Shown in pieces: positions 53,611 through 62,023 of a DNA stretch of 64,000 bases. Origin of the DNA: an uncultured Roseburia sp. GTDB taxonomy: Bacteria > Bacillota > Clostridia > Lachnospirales > Lachnospiraceae. The stretch lies in the NCBI GenBank assembly GCA_947564465.1, contig CANOCV010000007.1:1-64000 (forward strand), in the 5' to 3' direction. Under the pieces are notes generated by a model. It was given only the letters and a program-made list of their open reading frames with translations, did not search any database and had not been told where the DNA came from. Both the position numbers and the translations under genes were made by a program. The stretch's first letter is position 1. Every line of letters starts with the position of its first letter.

Positions 53611-53973
53611 TTAATAAACCAGCGCCGTAAACGTAAACTGAATTAGCTTCCACTCATTTTCCCGATTGACATAAACCTCGGTTACTGCAAAATGATGCGT
53701 CGTCGGCTTGCCGTCCAGCAACAAACCATAATTGCAGTCCGTGATAACCACCGCCGTATCTCCAAATATGTCAGCCTTCCGATCATTGAACTTGATCTCT
53801 GTCGGCTGAAAGGCCCCGCTTGTGTAAAACTCAATTTCCTTATCCAGCTTACAGCTAATCCCGATATGCACAAAATTGCAATTCGGATCGGCAATCTGAC
53901 GCATTCCTGCCTCATCCGCCTGTTCCATTACCTGCCAAAACTTCTTTGACGTTTCCAAAACTTTATTTTCCAT
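53611..53973 (-). CDS. SnoaL/DUF4440-like (NTF2 fold) protein
   Basis: About 120 residues of NTF2-like fold: helical start (ETSKKFWQVMEQADEAGMRQI), then beta strands with NFVHIG, DRKADIFGDTAVVITDCNYG, and KPTTHHFAVTEVYVNRENEWKLIQFTFTAL, the DUF4440 closing motif. These small domains bind hydrophobic or sugar-like ligands or act as enzymes; the role is open. Start 53973 has AGAGGAA upstream and is preferred to an earlier methionine. It is apart from the ABC operon by about 140 bases. Confidence 0.75.
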   Translation of the reverse strand: MENKVLETSKKFWQVMEQADEAGMRQIADPNCNFVHIGISCKLDKEIEFYTSGAFQPTEIKFNDRKADIFGDTAVVITDCNYGLLLDGKPTTHHFAVTEVYVNRENEWKLIQFTFTALVY

Positions 53974-54152
53974 ATTTCCTCTCTTTCCGCCGCAAGCCGT
54001 ATTCCCTTCCACAATAGCGGCATATAATCTCCATGCTGTTTAGTTATAATATAAACAAAAAAAATTCTCTGCGGAAGTCCCGTTTTGTTCAGCACTTTAT
54101 ACTCACGGGTTATAACTGTGATTCAATTTTTACAAAGATTATTATATATCTT

Positions 54153-54815
54153 TTATATTTTACCATCTGCCATATAAATAATACGATCGGCATACTCTGC
54201 CACCTTTTTATCATGCGTAACCATAATGATTGTCAATCCCTGACCATTTAGAGTTTTTAACAATTGCATGATCTTTATCCCATTTTCCTCATCCAGACTT
54301 CCGGTCGGTTCATCTGCCAAAAGAACCTCCGGCTGATTAGAAATCGCCCTTGCAATGGCAACACGCTGCTGCTCACCGCCCGACAGCTGAAAAGGTCTGC
54401 CTGTTTCCCTTCCGGCAAGCCCCACCATTTCCAAAAGCTGCTTCGCTCTTTTTTTCCGCTGACCGGACTTTGCTCCTGCATAGCCCAAAGGCAACGAAAT
54501 ATTATCTATAATGCTAAATTCAGGCAGCAAATGAAATGCCTGAAACACAAATCCCACCTTTTTGTTGCGGAAATGTGCCAGCTGCCTCCTGTTAAAGTCG
54601 GATACTTGCATCCCCTCAAACAGGTAACTTCCTCGGTCTGCCAGATCCATTCCTCCCATAATATTCAACAGGGTACTCTTTCCACATCCCGAACGCCCCA
54701 TAATAGCAATAAATTCCCCTTTATTTACTTCCAAGCATACGTCCTTTAAAACTTCATTTTTCGCATCCCCGGACTGGTATGTTTTTACCAAATTTTTTAT
54801 TGTGATAATCTGCAT
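54153..54815 (-). CDS. MacB/LolD-type ABC transporter ATPase
   Basis: A 220-residue ATPase of the type that pairs with FtsX-like permeases. Walker A GRSGCGKST (39-47), Q-loop FVFQAFHLLPEFS, signature QLSGGEQQR, Walker B VLLADEPTGSLDE, H-loop IIMVTHDKK. The FQAFHLLP form is the LolD/MacB group that performs mechanotransmission instead of solute transport. It is last in an operon with two permeases (7 bases from the nearer) and so forms a heterodimeric MacB-like complex, which often exports or gives tolerance to antimicrobial peptides. Confidence 0.95.
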   Translation of the reverse strand: MQIITIKNLVKTYQSGDAKNEVLKDVCLEVNKGEFIAIMGRSGCGKSTLLNIMGGMDLADRGSYLFEGMQVSDFNRRQLAHFRNKKVGFVFQAFHLLPEFSIIDNISLPLGYAGAKSGQRKKRAKQLLEMVGLAGRETGRPFQLSGGEQQRVAIARAISNQPEVLLADEPTGSLDEENGIKIMQLLKTLNGQGLTIIMVTHDKKVAEYADRIIYMADGKI

Positions 54816-54821
54816 ATTGTC

Positions 54822-56081
54822 CTACAACTCCTTTAATACCTTGATCGGTTCCCTGTTTTTGACCCCGGCTAATGCAATAAGACAGCAACCTGCTGATGTG
54901 ACCAGACAGAATACCAGCACATATACTACACAAATCGGATAAAATGCTATCTCCGTAGCAATGCCCGAGAAACCTGACGCAGCCACAGCCGAAAACAATA
55001 CCCCCAGACCTCCGCCTGTGAGAAAAAGCAGAAACACCTCCCCAAATAACTCTAAGAAATTCCTGACTTCGGTAGCCCCAAAAGCAAAGGCGACAGCCGC
55101 CGTTTTTTTTCTTTTCTGCAGCGCAATCAATAATATTCCTATCATGCTTACCGTAACAATGGCAAGCGTAACAATAGACACTGCAAGGAACATTCTAACT
55201 AAATTATCCTGCTCCTGTGCCCTCTTTTCCATTTTAAGGTATTCATCCGAAACATAAATAATATATCTTCCATCTTGCATGTCTGATATTTTATTGAGCA
55301 ATTCAGGAAGCAGGCTTGACTGATCTTCCATGTTTTTATTCTGTACCATGAATATAACATCGTCCGTCTCTTCTCCTGCATTAAAATCATCCATAAAGTT
55401 TATCGGGCAGATAACACAGTCTTCCACAAGTATCTGCTCTGTGATTCCGGAGGTCCGGTCTATATATTCTGTTTTTTCCCCCGCCGGTATCTCTTTGTAT
55501 TCTACGCCGCAGCCTTTTGAAAACCATATCTTGCCGTGCCTCGCCATAAATTCATTTGAACCCCGCATGGCTGCCTTAACGGTTCCCTCCTCGGCCCTTT
55601 CCATTTTACTCAGTGATTTGTACGCCCTTCTTCCCGCATATGCCTGATCGTTTTCCCTCGCAAACCCAAAGCATTTCTCAAACATGTTATCATTCATAAA
55701 AAGATACCATACTTCCGCCGTTGACAGCTCCCCCTGCTTCCCTTCAAAAAAACAAGTCTCCAAAACCACGACTGTATAATACAGATTCAGCTCCTTTTCA
55801 TATTCCCGCTCCAATTGCAGATATCCATCGTAATCTATGACCAGACGGGAAGCATTTTCATATTCCGCTTCTTTATCACGCTCTCCTACTTCCCATTGAA
55901 TCGGTATCATCCCTTCCGCCATCTCCTGCCTGTAACGCGCTAACACTTCCCGATTTGTAAATGTAAGATTCAGACAGGTTACCAAAACGAATATTCCCAC
56001 AGCCATTTCAAAGATAATCAGCCAATATATTCTCCGGTTATTCCACATCTGTTTCCAAACACGATATAACAAATACCTCAC
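54822..56081 (-). CDS. FtsX-like ABC permease (second)
   Basis: A 419-residue FtsX-type permease with one N-terminal helix (IYWLIIFEMAVGIFVLVT), a large extracytoplasmic domain (45-280) containing several cysteines, and three C-terminal helices (FLAVSIVTLAIVTVSMIGIL, FLELFGEVFLLFL, ICVVYVLVFCL). MGIL/RKKTAAVAFAFGATE resembles the RRREIGILKAIGAT motif. Start is GTG inside the GTGA overlap with the previous permease, with GGAGG upstream. Confidence 0.88.
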   Translation of the reverse strand: MRYLLYRVWKQMWNNRRIYWLIIFEMAVGIFVLVTCLNLTFTNREVLARYRQEMAEGMIPIQWEVGERDKEAEYENASRLVIDYDGYLQLEREYEKELNLYYTVVVLETCFFEGKQGELSTAEVWYLFMNDNMFEKCFGFARENDQAYAGRRAYKSLSKMERAEEGTVKAAMRGSNEFMARHGKIWFSKGCGVEYKEIPAGEKTEYIDRTSGITEQILVEDCVICPINFMDDFNAGEETDDVIFMVQNKNMEDQSSLLPELLNKISDMQDGRYIIYVSDEYLKMEKRAQEQDNLVRMFLAVSIVTLAIVTVSMIGILLIALQKRKKTAAVAFAFGATEVRNFLELFGEVFLLFLTGGGLGVLFSAVAASGFSGIATEIAFYPICVVYVLVFCLVTSAGCCLIALAGVKNREPIKVLKEL

Positions 56082-57187
56082 CAGTTGACCTCCCCTTCTA
56101 TCAGCTCTCTAATCTCCCTTTTCATTTTAAGAAAAGAAACGCTGCTCATAAAGAGGATAAGCACGATCCCCATACCCAAAATCTGCCCCAAAACAGAAAT
56201 TCCATATTCCACTCCGAATGGTAAGACCTTCTCTATCGGCAGCATCAGAATTACCCCGTCAAGCCCAAAAGCGCACGCCACAAGTATTATATTTTGAATC
56301 GCTTCCTCCAAAAACAACCGTCCGTCGGTTGCCCCTAAAGCTTTTTGTATGCCGTATAAATGCCGTTCCCCCGACGCCTTCCCCAATGTTATAATCCATA
56401 TGCCAAGCGCGGCAAAAACAAATACCGCGCTCCCGACCATCAGCCACTTTTTATGATTTTCCCGATAGCTTGGCTCCATCACTTCACGCTCCTCCTCTTC
56501 CGCGCTCATAACGGAATACACGTCTTCTATGCCGCTTTTCGCCAGCTGTCCTTTCAACGCTTCTGTCTCAAACTGCTTAAGGGGCATAAACAAGATGCGG
56601 TGCTGCATACTTCTTCCCCCCATAATACCGTCCATCTCGCAATAAGGAAGAATGATATCTGCATACACCCTGGTAGCCCGTATAATCCCTGCCACAAGAT
56701 ACTTCTGTCCGTTCAGAGTCACATAATCCCCTGCTCTTGCCCCCTTTAACGCAAGTCTGGAGCTTTCCTTTAATATACAAATATTTTTATCCGCTTTAAA
56801 ATCCTCGTCTGCAAACATCCTTCCTTCTGTCAGAAGATACGGCGTAACTTGAAAAAAGCCCGGCGACACGCCTCCCACGGAAGAAATCAAATCCTCCTTC
56901 CACCCTGCTGTCATCTGAAAGACTGATTCATACATTATTTTGTCTGCTTTTGTATTTTCCAGGATTCTCCTTTCCATTTCGCTATCTATAAAACCACTAA
57001 AGCAGCCTACTGCTAATATATCTGAACCGTTTGGATAAAGGTTATCCCGGTATAATACATTTAAAGAGTAGATTTCACCGAGTACATAAATAGGACATAA
57101 AAACCCGGCTGCAATTGATAAAATCAGGACAAGGCTGATACCCTTGTTATATACAATCCTGTTCCATACGCTTTTTAGGGCCAACAT
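56078..57187 (-). CDS. FtsX-like ABC permease (first)
   Basis: A 369-residue permease with the same layout: N-terminal helix (ISLVLILSIAAGFLCPIYV), extracytoplasmic domain, then helices near 255-355. RHLYGIQKALGATDGRLF is the FtsX/MacB G-x-x-K-A-x-G-A motif. It overlaps the second permease by four bases, so a heterodimer is likely. A 12-base gap separates it from the lipoprotein gene. Confidence 0.88.
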   Translation of the reverse strand: MLALKSVWNRIVYNKGISLVLILSIAAGFLCPIYVLGEIYSLNVLYRDNLYPNGSDILAVGCFSGFIDSEMERRILENTKADKIMYESVFQMTAGWKEDLISSVGGVSPGFFQVTPYLLTEGRMFADEDFKADKNICILKESSRLALKGARAGDYVTLNGQKYLVAGIIRATRVYADIILPYCEMDGIMGGRSMQHRILFMPLKQFETEALKGQLAKSGIEDVYSVMSAEEEEREVMEPSYRENHKKWLMVGSAVFVFAALGIWIITLGKASGERHLYGIQKALGATDGRLFLEEAIQNIILVACAFGLDGVILMLPIEKVLPFGVEYGISVLGQILGMGIVLILFMSSVSFLKMKREIRELIEGEVNW

Positions 57188-57199
57188 TGATTCATCCCC

Positions 57200-58147
57200 C
57201 TACTTATAGATTCTGTATAATTTATTCTCATTTATGTCAGATAAATAGAATACATCCTTTTCATCAATATACGCCAGGTACATTCCATTGTTTATGTTTT
57301 CCAGATGAAAAAGAGACTCCGCATTTTCTCCGTCTTTATCCATTCTAACAAGCGTGCCCCATGCGGCGGAAAGCATAAAGAGCTCCTCTTTTACAAAACA
57401 AAAATCATTTGGTGTCATCGCGTTGGGAAGCTGGCTGATTTTCTCCATCTTTTTATCTTTTACCTTATATAAGCTGTTGCTGCCCGACTGCCCGATTTCC
57501 TCCCCGCCTTCCTCAAATAATTCCATGGTATCCGCTGCATACACCTCGCCGTCACACTCCGCCAGATACCCTACAAACGGCGTTTCCAAATGACTTACTT
57601 CTCCATCCTCTACAAAATACAGGAAGGAATCCAGTCTCCCTGTGCTGTCCGTGCTCACATAGATAATACCGTCCCCATCGACCGCGATATCAATATAAAA
57701 ATGATCTCCCTGCTTATGTACCAAGGCTCCAAGCGCAATAGACTCCACAAACTCAAAATCGCCATCCAATATCTGTATCCTGTCATTTCCCGCGTCCAAT
57801 ACATAGAGTCTGTCGTCATGCACCGTTAAACCTGTCGGCTGCATAAATTCTACTTGCCCGCCCCCCAAGGCGCCGATACATTCCAAAAGCTCCCCGTCCG
57901 GATTCAATACAAACAGACAGTGTTTTTCTTTATCGCTAACCACAATTTTATCCTGAAACCGGCAAATGCCCGCCGGCTGCTCCATATCCTCTAACGTGCA
58001 CTCTTCAATCTGATACCCCGTCTCCGGGGCAGCTGGAATTACCTCCGCATCGTACTGCCATCCCTGCTTGGGCCTCTCCTGCCCGCACGCACAATTGCAT
58101 AAAACACATAAAATCAAAAACGCAACCAAAAATTTTTTTCTTATCAT
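57200..58147 (-). CDS. NHL/6-bladed beta-propeller lipoprotein
   Basis: A 315-residue lipoprotein with lipobox LCNCAC (cysteine about 21). About six repeats follow the pattern D-x-(L/I)-Y-V-x-D-x-x-x-x-R/(K)-(I/L)-x-x-x-D (YVLDAGNDRIQILD; FYLSDINENKLYRIY), a NHL/BF3164-like propeller. Such lipoproteins occur beside small secreted cysteine-bearing peptides in Bacteroides (NVEALA loci), and the same combination is seen here in a Firmicute. Expected to display a binding surface outside the membrane. AGGAG before ATG. Confidence 0.85.
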   Translation of the reverse strand: MIRKKFLVAFLILCVLCNCACGQERPKQGWQYDAEVIPAAPETGYQIEECTLEDMEQPAGICRFQDKIVVSDKEKHCLFVLNPDGELLECIGALGGGQVEFMQPTGLTVHDDRLYVLDAGNDRIQILDGDFEFVESIALGALVHKQGDHFYIDIAVDGDGIIYVSTDSTGRLDSFLYFVEDGEVSHLETPFVGYLAECDGEVYAADTMELFEEGGEEIGQSGSNSLYKVKDKKMEKISQLPNAMTPNDFCFVKEELFMLSAAWGTLVRMDKDGENAESLFHLENINNGMYLAYIDEKDVFYLSDINENKLYRIYK

Positions 58148-58234
58148 AGCTTATGCTCCTCTCTCTAACAAAAACCAATCCTGCTTTCAGGCTAATATAC
58201 CAAAGTCAAACCCTGCTAAATTCTCGTTTCTTTT

Positions 58235-58513
58235 TTAACAGCATCCGTCATTTATTGTCCTTGTTTGGTACTTTACACTAGATTCTCCTGTCATTTCTGT
58301 AACACAAGTTTTCTTATCTCTTATGTCCATATACCTATAAGGGATGCCTCCGCCAGCATAGTTACAAATCGGTGTTGAACAATAAGTTTTTAATATTTTA
58401 TCCTGATGCCAATCGGTGCACTTTGCATCCACTTGCGCAACTCCACCAAAGAGACCAAAGAACATTGCCGCCGCCATCGTTGTAATTACACCTTTTTTCA
58501 TTAATTTATTCAT
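58235..58513 (-). CDS. Secreted six-cysteine small peptide, candidate bacteriocin or signal
   Basis: A 92-residue protein with a textbook Sec signal (MNKLMKKG, then hydrophobic VITTMAAAMFFGLFGG, cleavage after VDA near residue 30). The mature part of about 62 residues has cysteines at 32, 45, 50, 70, 91 and 92, an even number that can form three disulfides, and otherwise polar sequence (KCTDWHQDK, NYAGGGIPYRYMD). AAGGAG lies seven bases before the ATG. The gene upstream codes for a double thioredoxin protein, which suggests oxidative folding. No double-glycine leader, so not a class IIb type. Function is inferred from context only. Confidence 0.8.
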   Translation of the reverse strand: MNKLMKKGVITTMAAAMFFGLFGGVAQVDAKCTDWHQDKILKTYCSTPICNYAGGGIPYRYMDIRDKKTCVTEMTGESSVKYQTRTINDGCC

Positions 58514-58546
58514 AATTCTTCTCCTTTCTCTTCGCCTGAAAGCAGA

Positions 58547-59422
58547 CTATTGGTTTACTAATAAAGATTTCAGTTCTGTTACAGGTGTTTCACCAATAAC
58601 ACTTATTTTATTATCCTTACCAAATATCAAAAAACTTGGATACCACTTAATGCCATATGTATGTTTAAAAATTGCATCCTTATCCCTGACATGTGAATTA
58701 TCTACATCATCATACTTATAGATTTTCACCACATCATATATTTCTTCAACTTCCTTCGATTCAACAATGGGATCGGCGGCTTCACAATCTTTGCATCCCT
58801 GCATCGCAAAATATATCATCTTCTTTTTGTCAGAATCCCCAAAAAAGTTTTTCAAAATGTATTCATTTGCATTTTCTTTAAGTTTATCTTCAGATACAAT
58901 TTTCATATCAACCAACTTTTCTACCAATAACAATGAGTCAGTAGTAAAAAATTTCACTTTAGCATTGTTATCCAGTACGTAAAAAGTCGGCGTAGTGGTA
59001 GAAAGTTTATAATCTACCATCTCATAACAAATCTCTCTGTCAATATTATTTTGCTCAATTAATTTCTCGGAAATTTTATCTACCCATAAAAAAATGTAAT
59101 TGATATCTTCTTCCCCAAATACGCTCTTTAGCCTGTCATAATTGTCAAGTATTTCAGCACATCCATGACAAGTTGATGATAAGTAAAAGACAACTCGGTA
59201 TCCATCGGTATCCGGTAACCCTTCCAAAACTTCTCCATCTATCGTTTTTACTTTAAATCCCTGCATATAGTCATCATACTGCATAGACATAGCTTCATAA
59301 CTCTTCACATCACCCCCATCGCTCTTCATAAACAAAATACCAGATACTATCATAATTAAAATAACCGCGATAAGCGCACTTACCGTCCCAATATATAGTT
59401 TTAATGATACCTGTTTCTTCAT
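58547..59422 (-). CDS. Membrane protein with two thioredoxin-like domains (CHGC and CKDC)
   Basis: About 291 residues: one helix (TVSALIAVILIMIVSGILF), then two extracytoplasmic thioredoxin folds. The first (about 60-175) has STCHGCAE, the second (about 200-290) QGCKDCEA. WYPSFLIFG fits the second domain, with Y-P as cis-Pro. No helical pump segment as in DsbB or CcdA is present. First gene of the peptide operon; the likely role is thiol oxidation or isomerisation of the following six-cysteine peptide. Start 59422 is preferred to one 42 bases upstream. Confidence 0.85.
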   Translation of the reverse strand: MKKQVSLKLYIGTVSALIAVILIMIVSGILFMKSDGGDVKSYEAMSMQYDDYMQGFKVKTIDGEVLEGLPDTDGYRVVFYLSSTCHGCAEILDNYDRLKSVFGEEDINYIFLWVDKISEKLIEQNNIDREICYEMVDYKLSTTTPTFYVLDNNAKVKFFTTDSLLLVEKLVDMKIVSEDKLKENANEYILKNFFGDSDKKKMIYFAMQGCKDCEAADPIVESKEVEEIYDVVKIYKYDDVDNSHVRDKDAIFKHTYGIKWYPSFLIFGKDNKISVIGETPVTELKSLLVNQ

Positions 59423-59449
59423 ACCTTTTACTTCCCCCTTATTTCGGTA

Positions 59450-59478
59450 TTGTATTTTTTTCACACATTTGATATAAT
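59450..59478 (+). promoter_or_regulatory. Possible promoter of the kinase/regulator genes
   Basis: TTGTAT (59450-59455) and TATAAT (59473-59478) with 17 bases between them, 100 bases before the kinase ATG, in the AT-rich divergent region. The -35 is poor. I saw no convincing LytTR repeat pair; only weak GTT-centred elements at about 59532 and 59553 (21 bp apart). Confidence 0.35.
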
Positions 59479-59577
59479 TTGTTTACACTTATTTTACAGT
59501 GTTTTTTTTTTGATAACCATTTTTTTCCTATTCGTTGCTTTTTTCGACATGAACGTTTTCCGGGGGAGGAGAGCCTT

Positions 59578-60411
59578 ATGAAAAATGTACTTTTTTTGTT
59601 GTACACTATACTATATTTCAAATCTGATATTCCGGCAGGATACTCCACAAAAGTTTTCACCTATCATGGAGTAATTCTTGGCATTTTTCTATTATCTATC
59701 CTGATATTATTTTATCTTTTATACAAGCTGCTTCAAGAAAATCACAAATTAAAAGCTCACCAAAAAGAACAAAATACGTTGCAAGACTACGCTAAAAAGA
59801 TGGAGGATTTCTACGAAGAATTTCGCATTTTTCGACATGATTATAAAAACATTCTTTCCACACTTACCTACTACATAGAAACAGAGGATCTCCCTCAACT
59901 GAAAATATATTTTGAAGAAAAAATAGTGCCGTATGGAGAAACCTTATTTGCCAACAAATATGTTCTCGGGAAATTACATATGATAAGGATTCCCTCTATT
60001 AAAAGCATACTTTACTCCAAGTTGGCGGCATCTCTCAATAAAGGTTTGTCATTAAACTTAGAATTAACGGAACCGTTAACTGATATTTTTATAGATGAAC
60101 TAACGTTGTCTAATATTCTTGGAATTATACTCGACAATGCTATGGAAGCTGCCATTGTAACATCAGAAAAGCGTATTTCTATAGCCGTAATTTGCACAGA
60201 AGAGAGCCTCCTCTTTTCTTTTACGAACAGCACACTTCCGATAGAAGTCCCTGTTTCTAAATTATACGAAAAAGGATATACCACAAAAGAGAACCATGAT
60301 GGCCTGGGATTGTACACCGTAAAAAAAATCAGTGACAGTTTAGACAATGTTTCCTATATTGCACAATACAATGGACTGTTTCATCAAATACTTGAAATTA
60401 TGCGAGGATAA
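59578..60411 (+). CDS. GHKL-type sensor histidine kinase with short membrane part
   Basis: About 277 residues. The N-terminus has only two hydrophobic stretches (FLLYTILYF and ILGIFLLSILILFYLLY), while AgrC/ComD proteins have six or seven helices. A coiled linker follows (LQENHKLKAHQKEQ), then FRIFRHDYKNILSTL with the phosphoacceptor histidine and a GHKL ATPase (ILGIILDNAMEAAI N box, DGLGLYTVKKI G box). The trimmed sensor suggests the signal is relayed by another membrane protein or sensed from within the bilayer. ATG 59578 has GGGGAGGAG. Confidence 0.88.
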   Translation: MKNVLFLLYTILYFKSDIPAGYSTKVFTYHGVILGIFLLSILILFYLLYKLLQENHKLKAHQKEQNTLQDYAKKMEDFYEEFRIFRHDYKNILSTLTYYIETEDLPQLKIYFEEKIVPYGETLFANKYVLGKLHMIRIPSIKSILYSKLAASLNKGLSLNLELTEPLTDIFIDELTLSNILGIILDNAMEAAIVTSEKRISIAVICTEESLLFSFTNSTLPIEVPVSKLYEKGYTTKENHDGLGLYTVKKISDSLDNVSYIAQYNGLFHQILEIMRG

Positions 60412-60416
60412 CGAAT

Positions 60417-61199
60417 ATGATACGTATTTACTTATGTGATGATGAGCCGTTCTGGCTGAATCGGCTGAACAAAGCCATAGCTGATTATCTGGTAGAAAGT
60501 GACTGGGAACTGACGATAGAATATCAATCCACATCGCCAGAAAATCTTTTGCAGCACCTAAAAAAACATACTCCTTCTCATGGTATCTATTTTTTAGATA
60601 TAGATTTCAAAACTGTCATAAATGGTTTAGACATTGCAAAACAGATTCGCATTTTAGATACATATGCCTCCATTATCTTCATTACCTCTCATGACGAAAT
60701 GGTTATGGAAACTTTCCGCTTGAAACTATCTGTTTTAGATTATATTATCAAAGATAATTCCTCACTTGAAGTGCAGGTTCATCAATGCCTGGCACATATT
60801 GAAAAATACTATTTGAAGCAAACCGAAAAGGATTCCTCCACCATAACGATTCGCATCGCCGGCTCATTTTACACTATCCCGACATATGAAATCTATTATG
60901 TAGAATCCATCAAAAACACTCATAAAATATGCATGCATTTGCAATCAACACTTTATCACTTTTCCGGCTCCCTATCTTCTGTCAAAGAACATCTGGGAAG
61001 CGATTTTGTACAATGTCATAAAAACTGCCTTGTCAATATCCGTCATATTGTAGAACTAAGCGCCTCAAATCACCAAATATTGTTGGACAATGGAGAATAC
61101 TGTTTTTCCTCCGTTAGGGAATGGAAATATTTAATACAAAAATACCAGTCCGCACACAGCATCTTAACATCCGTGCTGCCGACGCTGAGCCTGCCGTAA
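60417..61199 (+). CDS. LytTR-family response regulator
   Basis: A 260-residue regulator. The receiver domain (1-125) has acid residues CDDE and the phosphoacceptor aspartate in YFLDIDF, plus ITSHDEM and the lysine in DYIIKDN. The LytTR DNA-binding domain (145-240) shows IYYVESIKNTHKICMHL, VQCHKNCLVNIRHI and LDNGEYCFSS. AgrA/VirR-like. Six bases after the kinase and coupled to it. It probably controls the divergent peptide operon. It converges on the flavodoxin gene with only six bases between stops, so no terminator can lie there. Confidence 0.92.
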   Translation: MIRIYLCDDEPFWLNRLNKAIADYLVESDWELTIEYQSTSPENLLQHLKKHTPSHGIYFLDIDFKTVINGLDIAKQIRILDTYASIIFITSHDEMVMETFRLKLSVLDYIIKDNSSLEVQVHQCLAHIEKYYLKQTEKDSSTITIRIAGSFYTIPTYEIYYVESIKNTHKICMHLQSTLYHFSGSLSSVKEHLGSDFVQCHKNCLVNIRHIVELSASNHQILLDNGEYCFSSVREWKYLIQKYQSAHSILTSVLPTLSLP

Positions 61200-61204
61200 A
61201 AGGA

Positions 61205-62002
61205 TTATATCATCCCATCGGCGGTGGCAGTTAAAACCGTGCCGCCCTCACTGCCTTCCGAAAGCTCTGCTCTTGCATTAATCCCAAGTCCCTGCGCCCA
61301 ATTCACAATTGTTTCCTCACTTTCCGCCACATCATTGCGAGATAAAACCAGTTCATTCTCCATCATCAACGCCCCCGGCTGCAGCCGTGAGATGGTATCC
61401 ACCGTGCGGGAAGCCCCACTGCCACCATGAGTGATAAACGGAATAATCGTCTTTGCTCCAAAATCATATTCCTCTAAAAAAGTGTACAAGGGCTGAGGCA
61501 TATCACCCCACCAGTTAGGAAAACCAAGGAATACATACTCGTATTTGTCAAAATCCTCCACATGTGCGGCAAGCTTTGGACGAAGCCCGGCATCCTGCTC
61601 ATCCGCCGCCTGATCCACTAACGGTTCATGGTCAAGCGGATACGGTTCCTGCGTCTCAATGCGAAACAGATCGCCGCCGACGGTCTGTTGGATCAGCTTT
61701 GCCACATACTCCGTACTGCCCAGCTTTTCCCCCTCTTTGACGACGATACTGGCGCCGGCAATGGCTTCCACGCCATCCGTATCCACATCCTCCGGTACGG
61801 AAAAGTATGCAATCAGTATGTTAGCGTTTGAAGCTTTAGCCTCCGCCGTATTTTCTGCATTACTTTCTTCTGCGGGTACGGCCGCACTTTCCCGGTTTAC
61901 ATCCGACTCCGTAGCAACGGAAGCATTCCGCCCTTCTGTGCCGCAGGCCGCAAAACAAAACGCCAGAATTGCCACTAATTGCAGACATATATTTCGCTTC
62001 AT
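61205..62002 (-). CDS. Lipid-anchored flavodoxin
   Basis: A 265-residue protein with lipobox FCFAAC (cysteine at 20), an Ala/Glu/Ser-rich linker to residue 60, then a flavodoxin domain (NILIAYFSVPEDVD, GSTEYVAKLIQQTVGGDLFRIE, VFLGFPNWWGDMPQPLYTFLEEYDF, PFITHGGSG). The flavin phosphate loop after IAYFS lacks the usual T-G-x-T run, as in Flavodoxin_4-type members. Flavodoxins on the outer membrane face are unusual and could take part in extracytoplasmic electron transfer or flavin-linked redox. Confidence 0.85.
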   Translation of the reverse strand: MKRNICLQLVAILAFCFAACGTEGRNASVATESDVNRESAAVPAEESNAENTAEAKASNANILIAYFSVPEDVDTDGVEAIAGASIVVKEGEKLGSTEYVAKLIQQTVGGDLFRIETQEPYPLDHEPLVDQAADEQDAGLRPKLAAHVEDFDKYEYVFLGFPNWWGDMPQPLYTFLEEYDFGAKTIIPFITHGGSGASRTVDTISRLQPGALMMENELVLSRNDVAESEETIVNWAQGLGINARAELSEGSEGGTVLTATADGMI

Positions 62003-62023
62003 ATTGTTTCCCTCTTCCTTTCT

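Noticed and set aside
59490-59577. LytTR repeat pair in the kinase/peptide divergent region
   Set aside because: GTT-centred elements 21 bp apart exist but match the consensus poorly on flanking positions.
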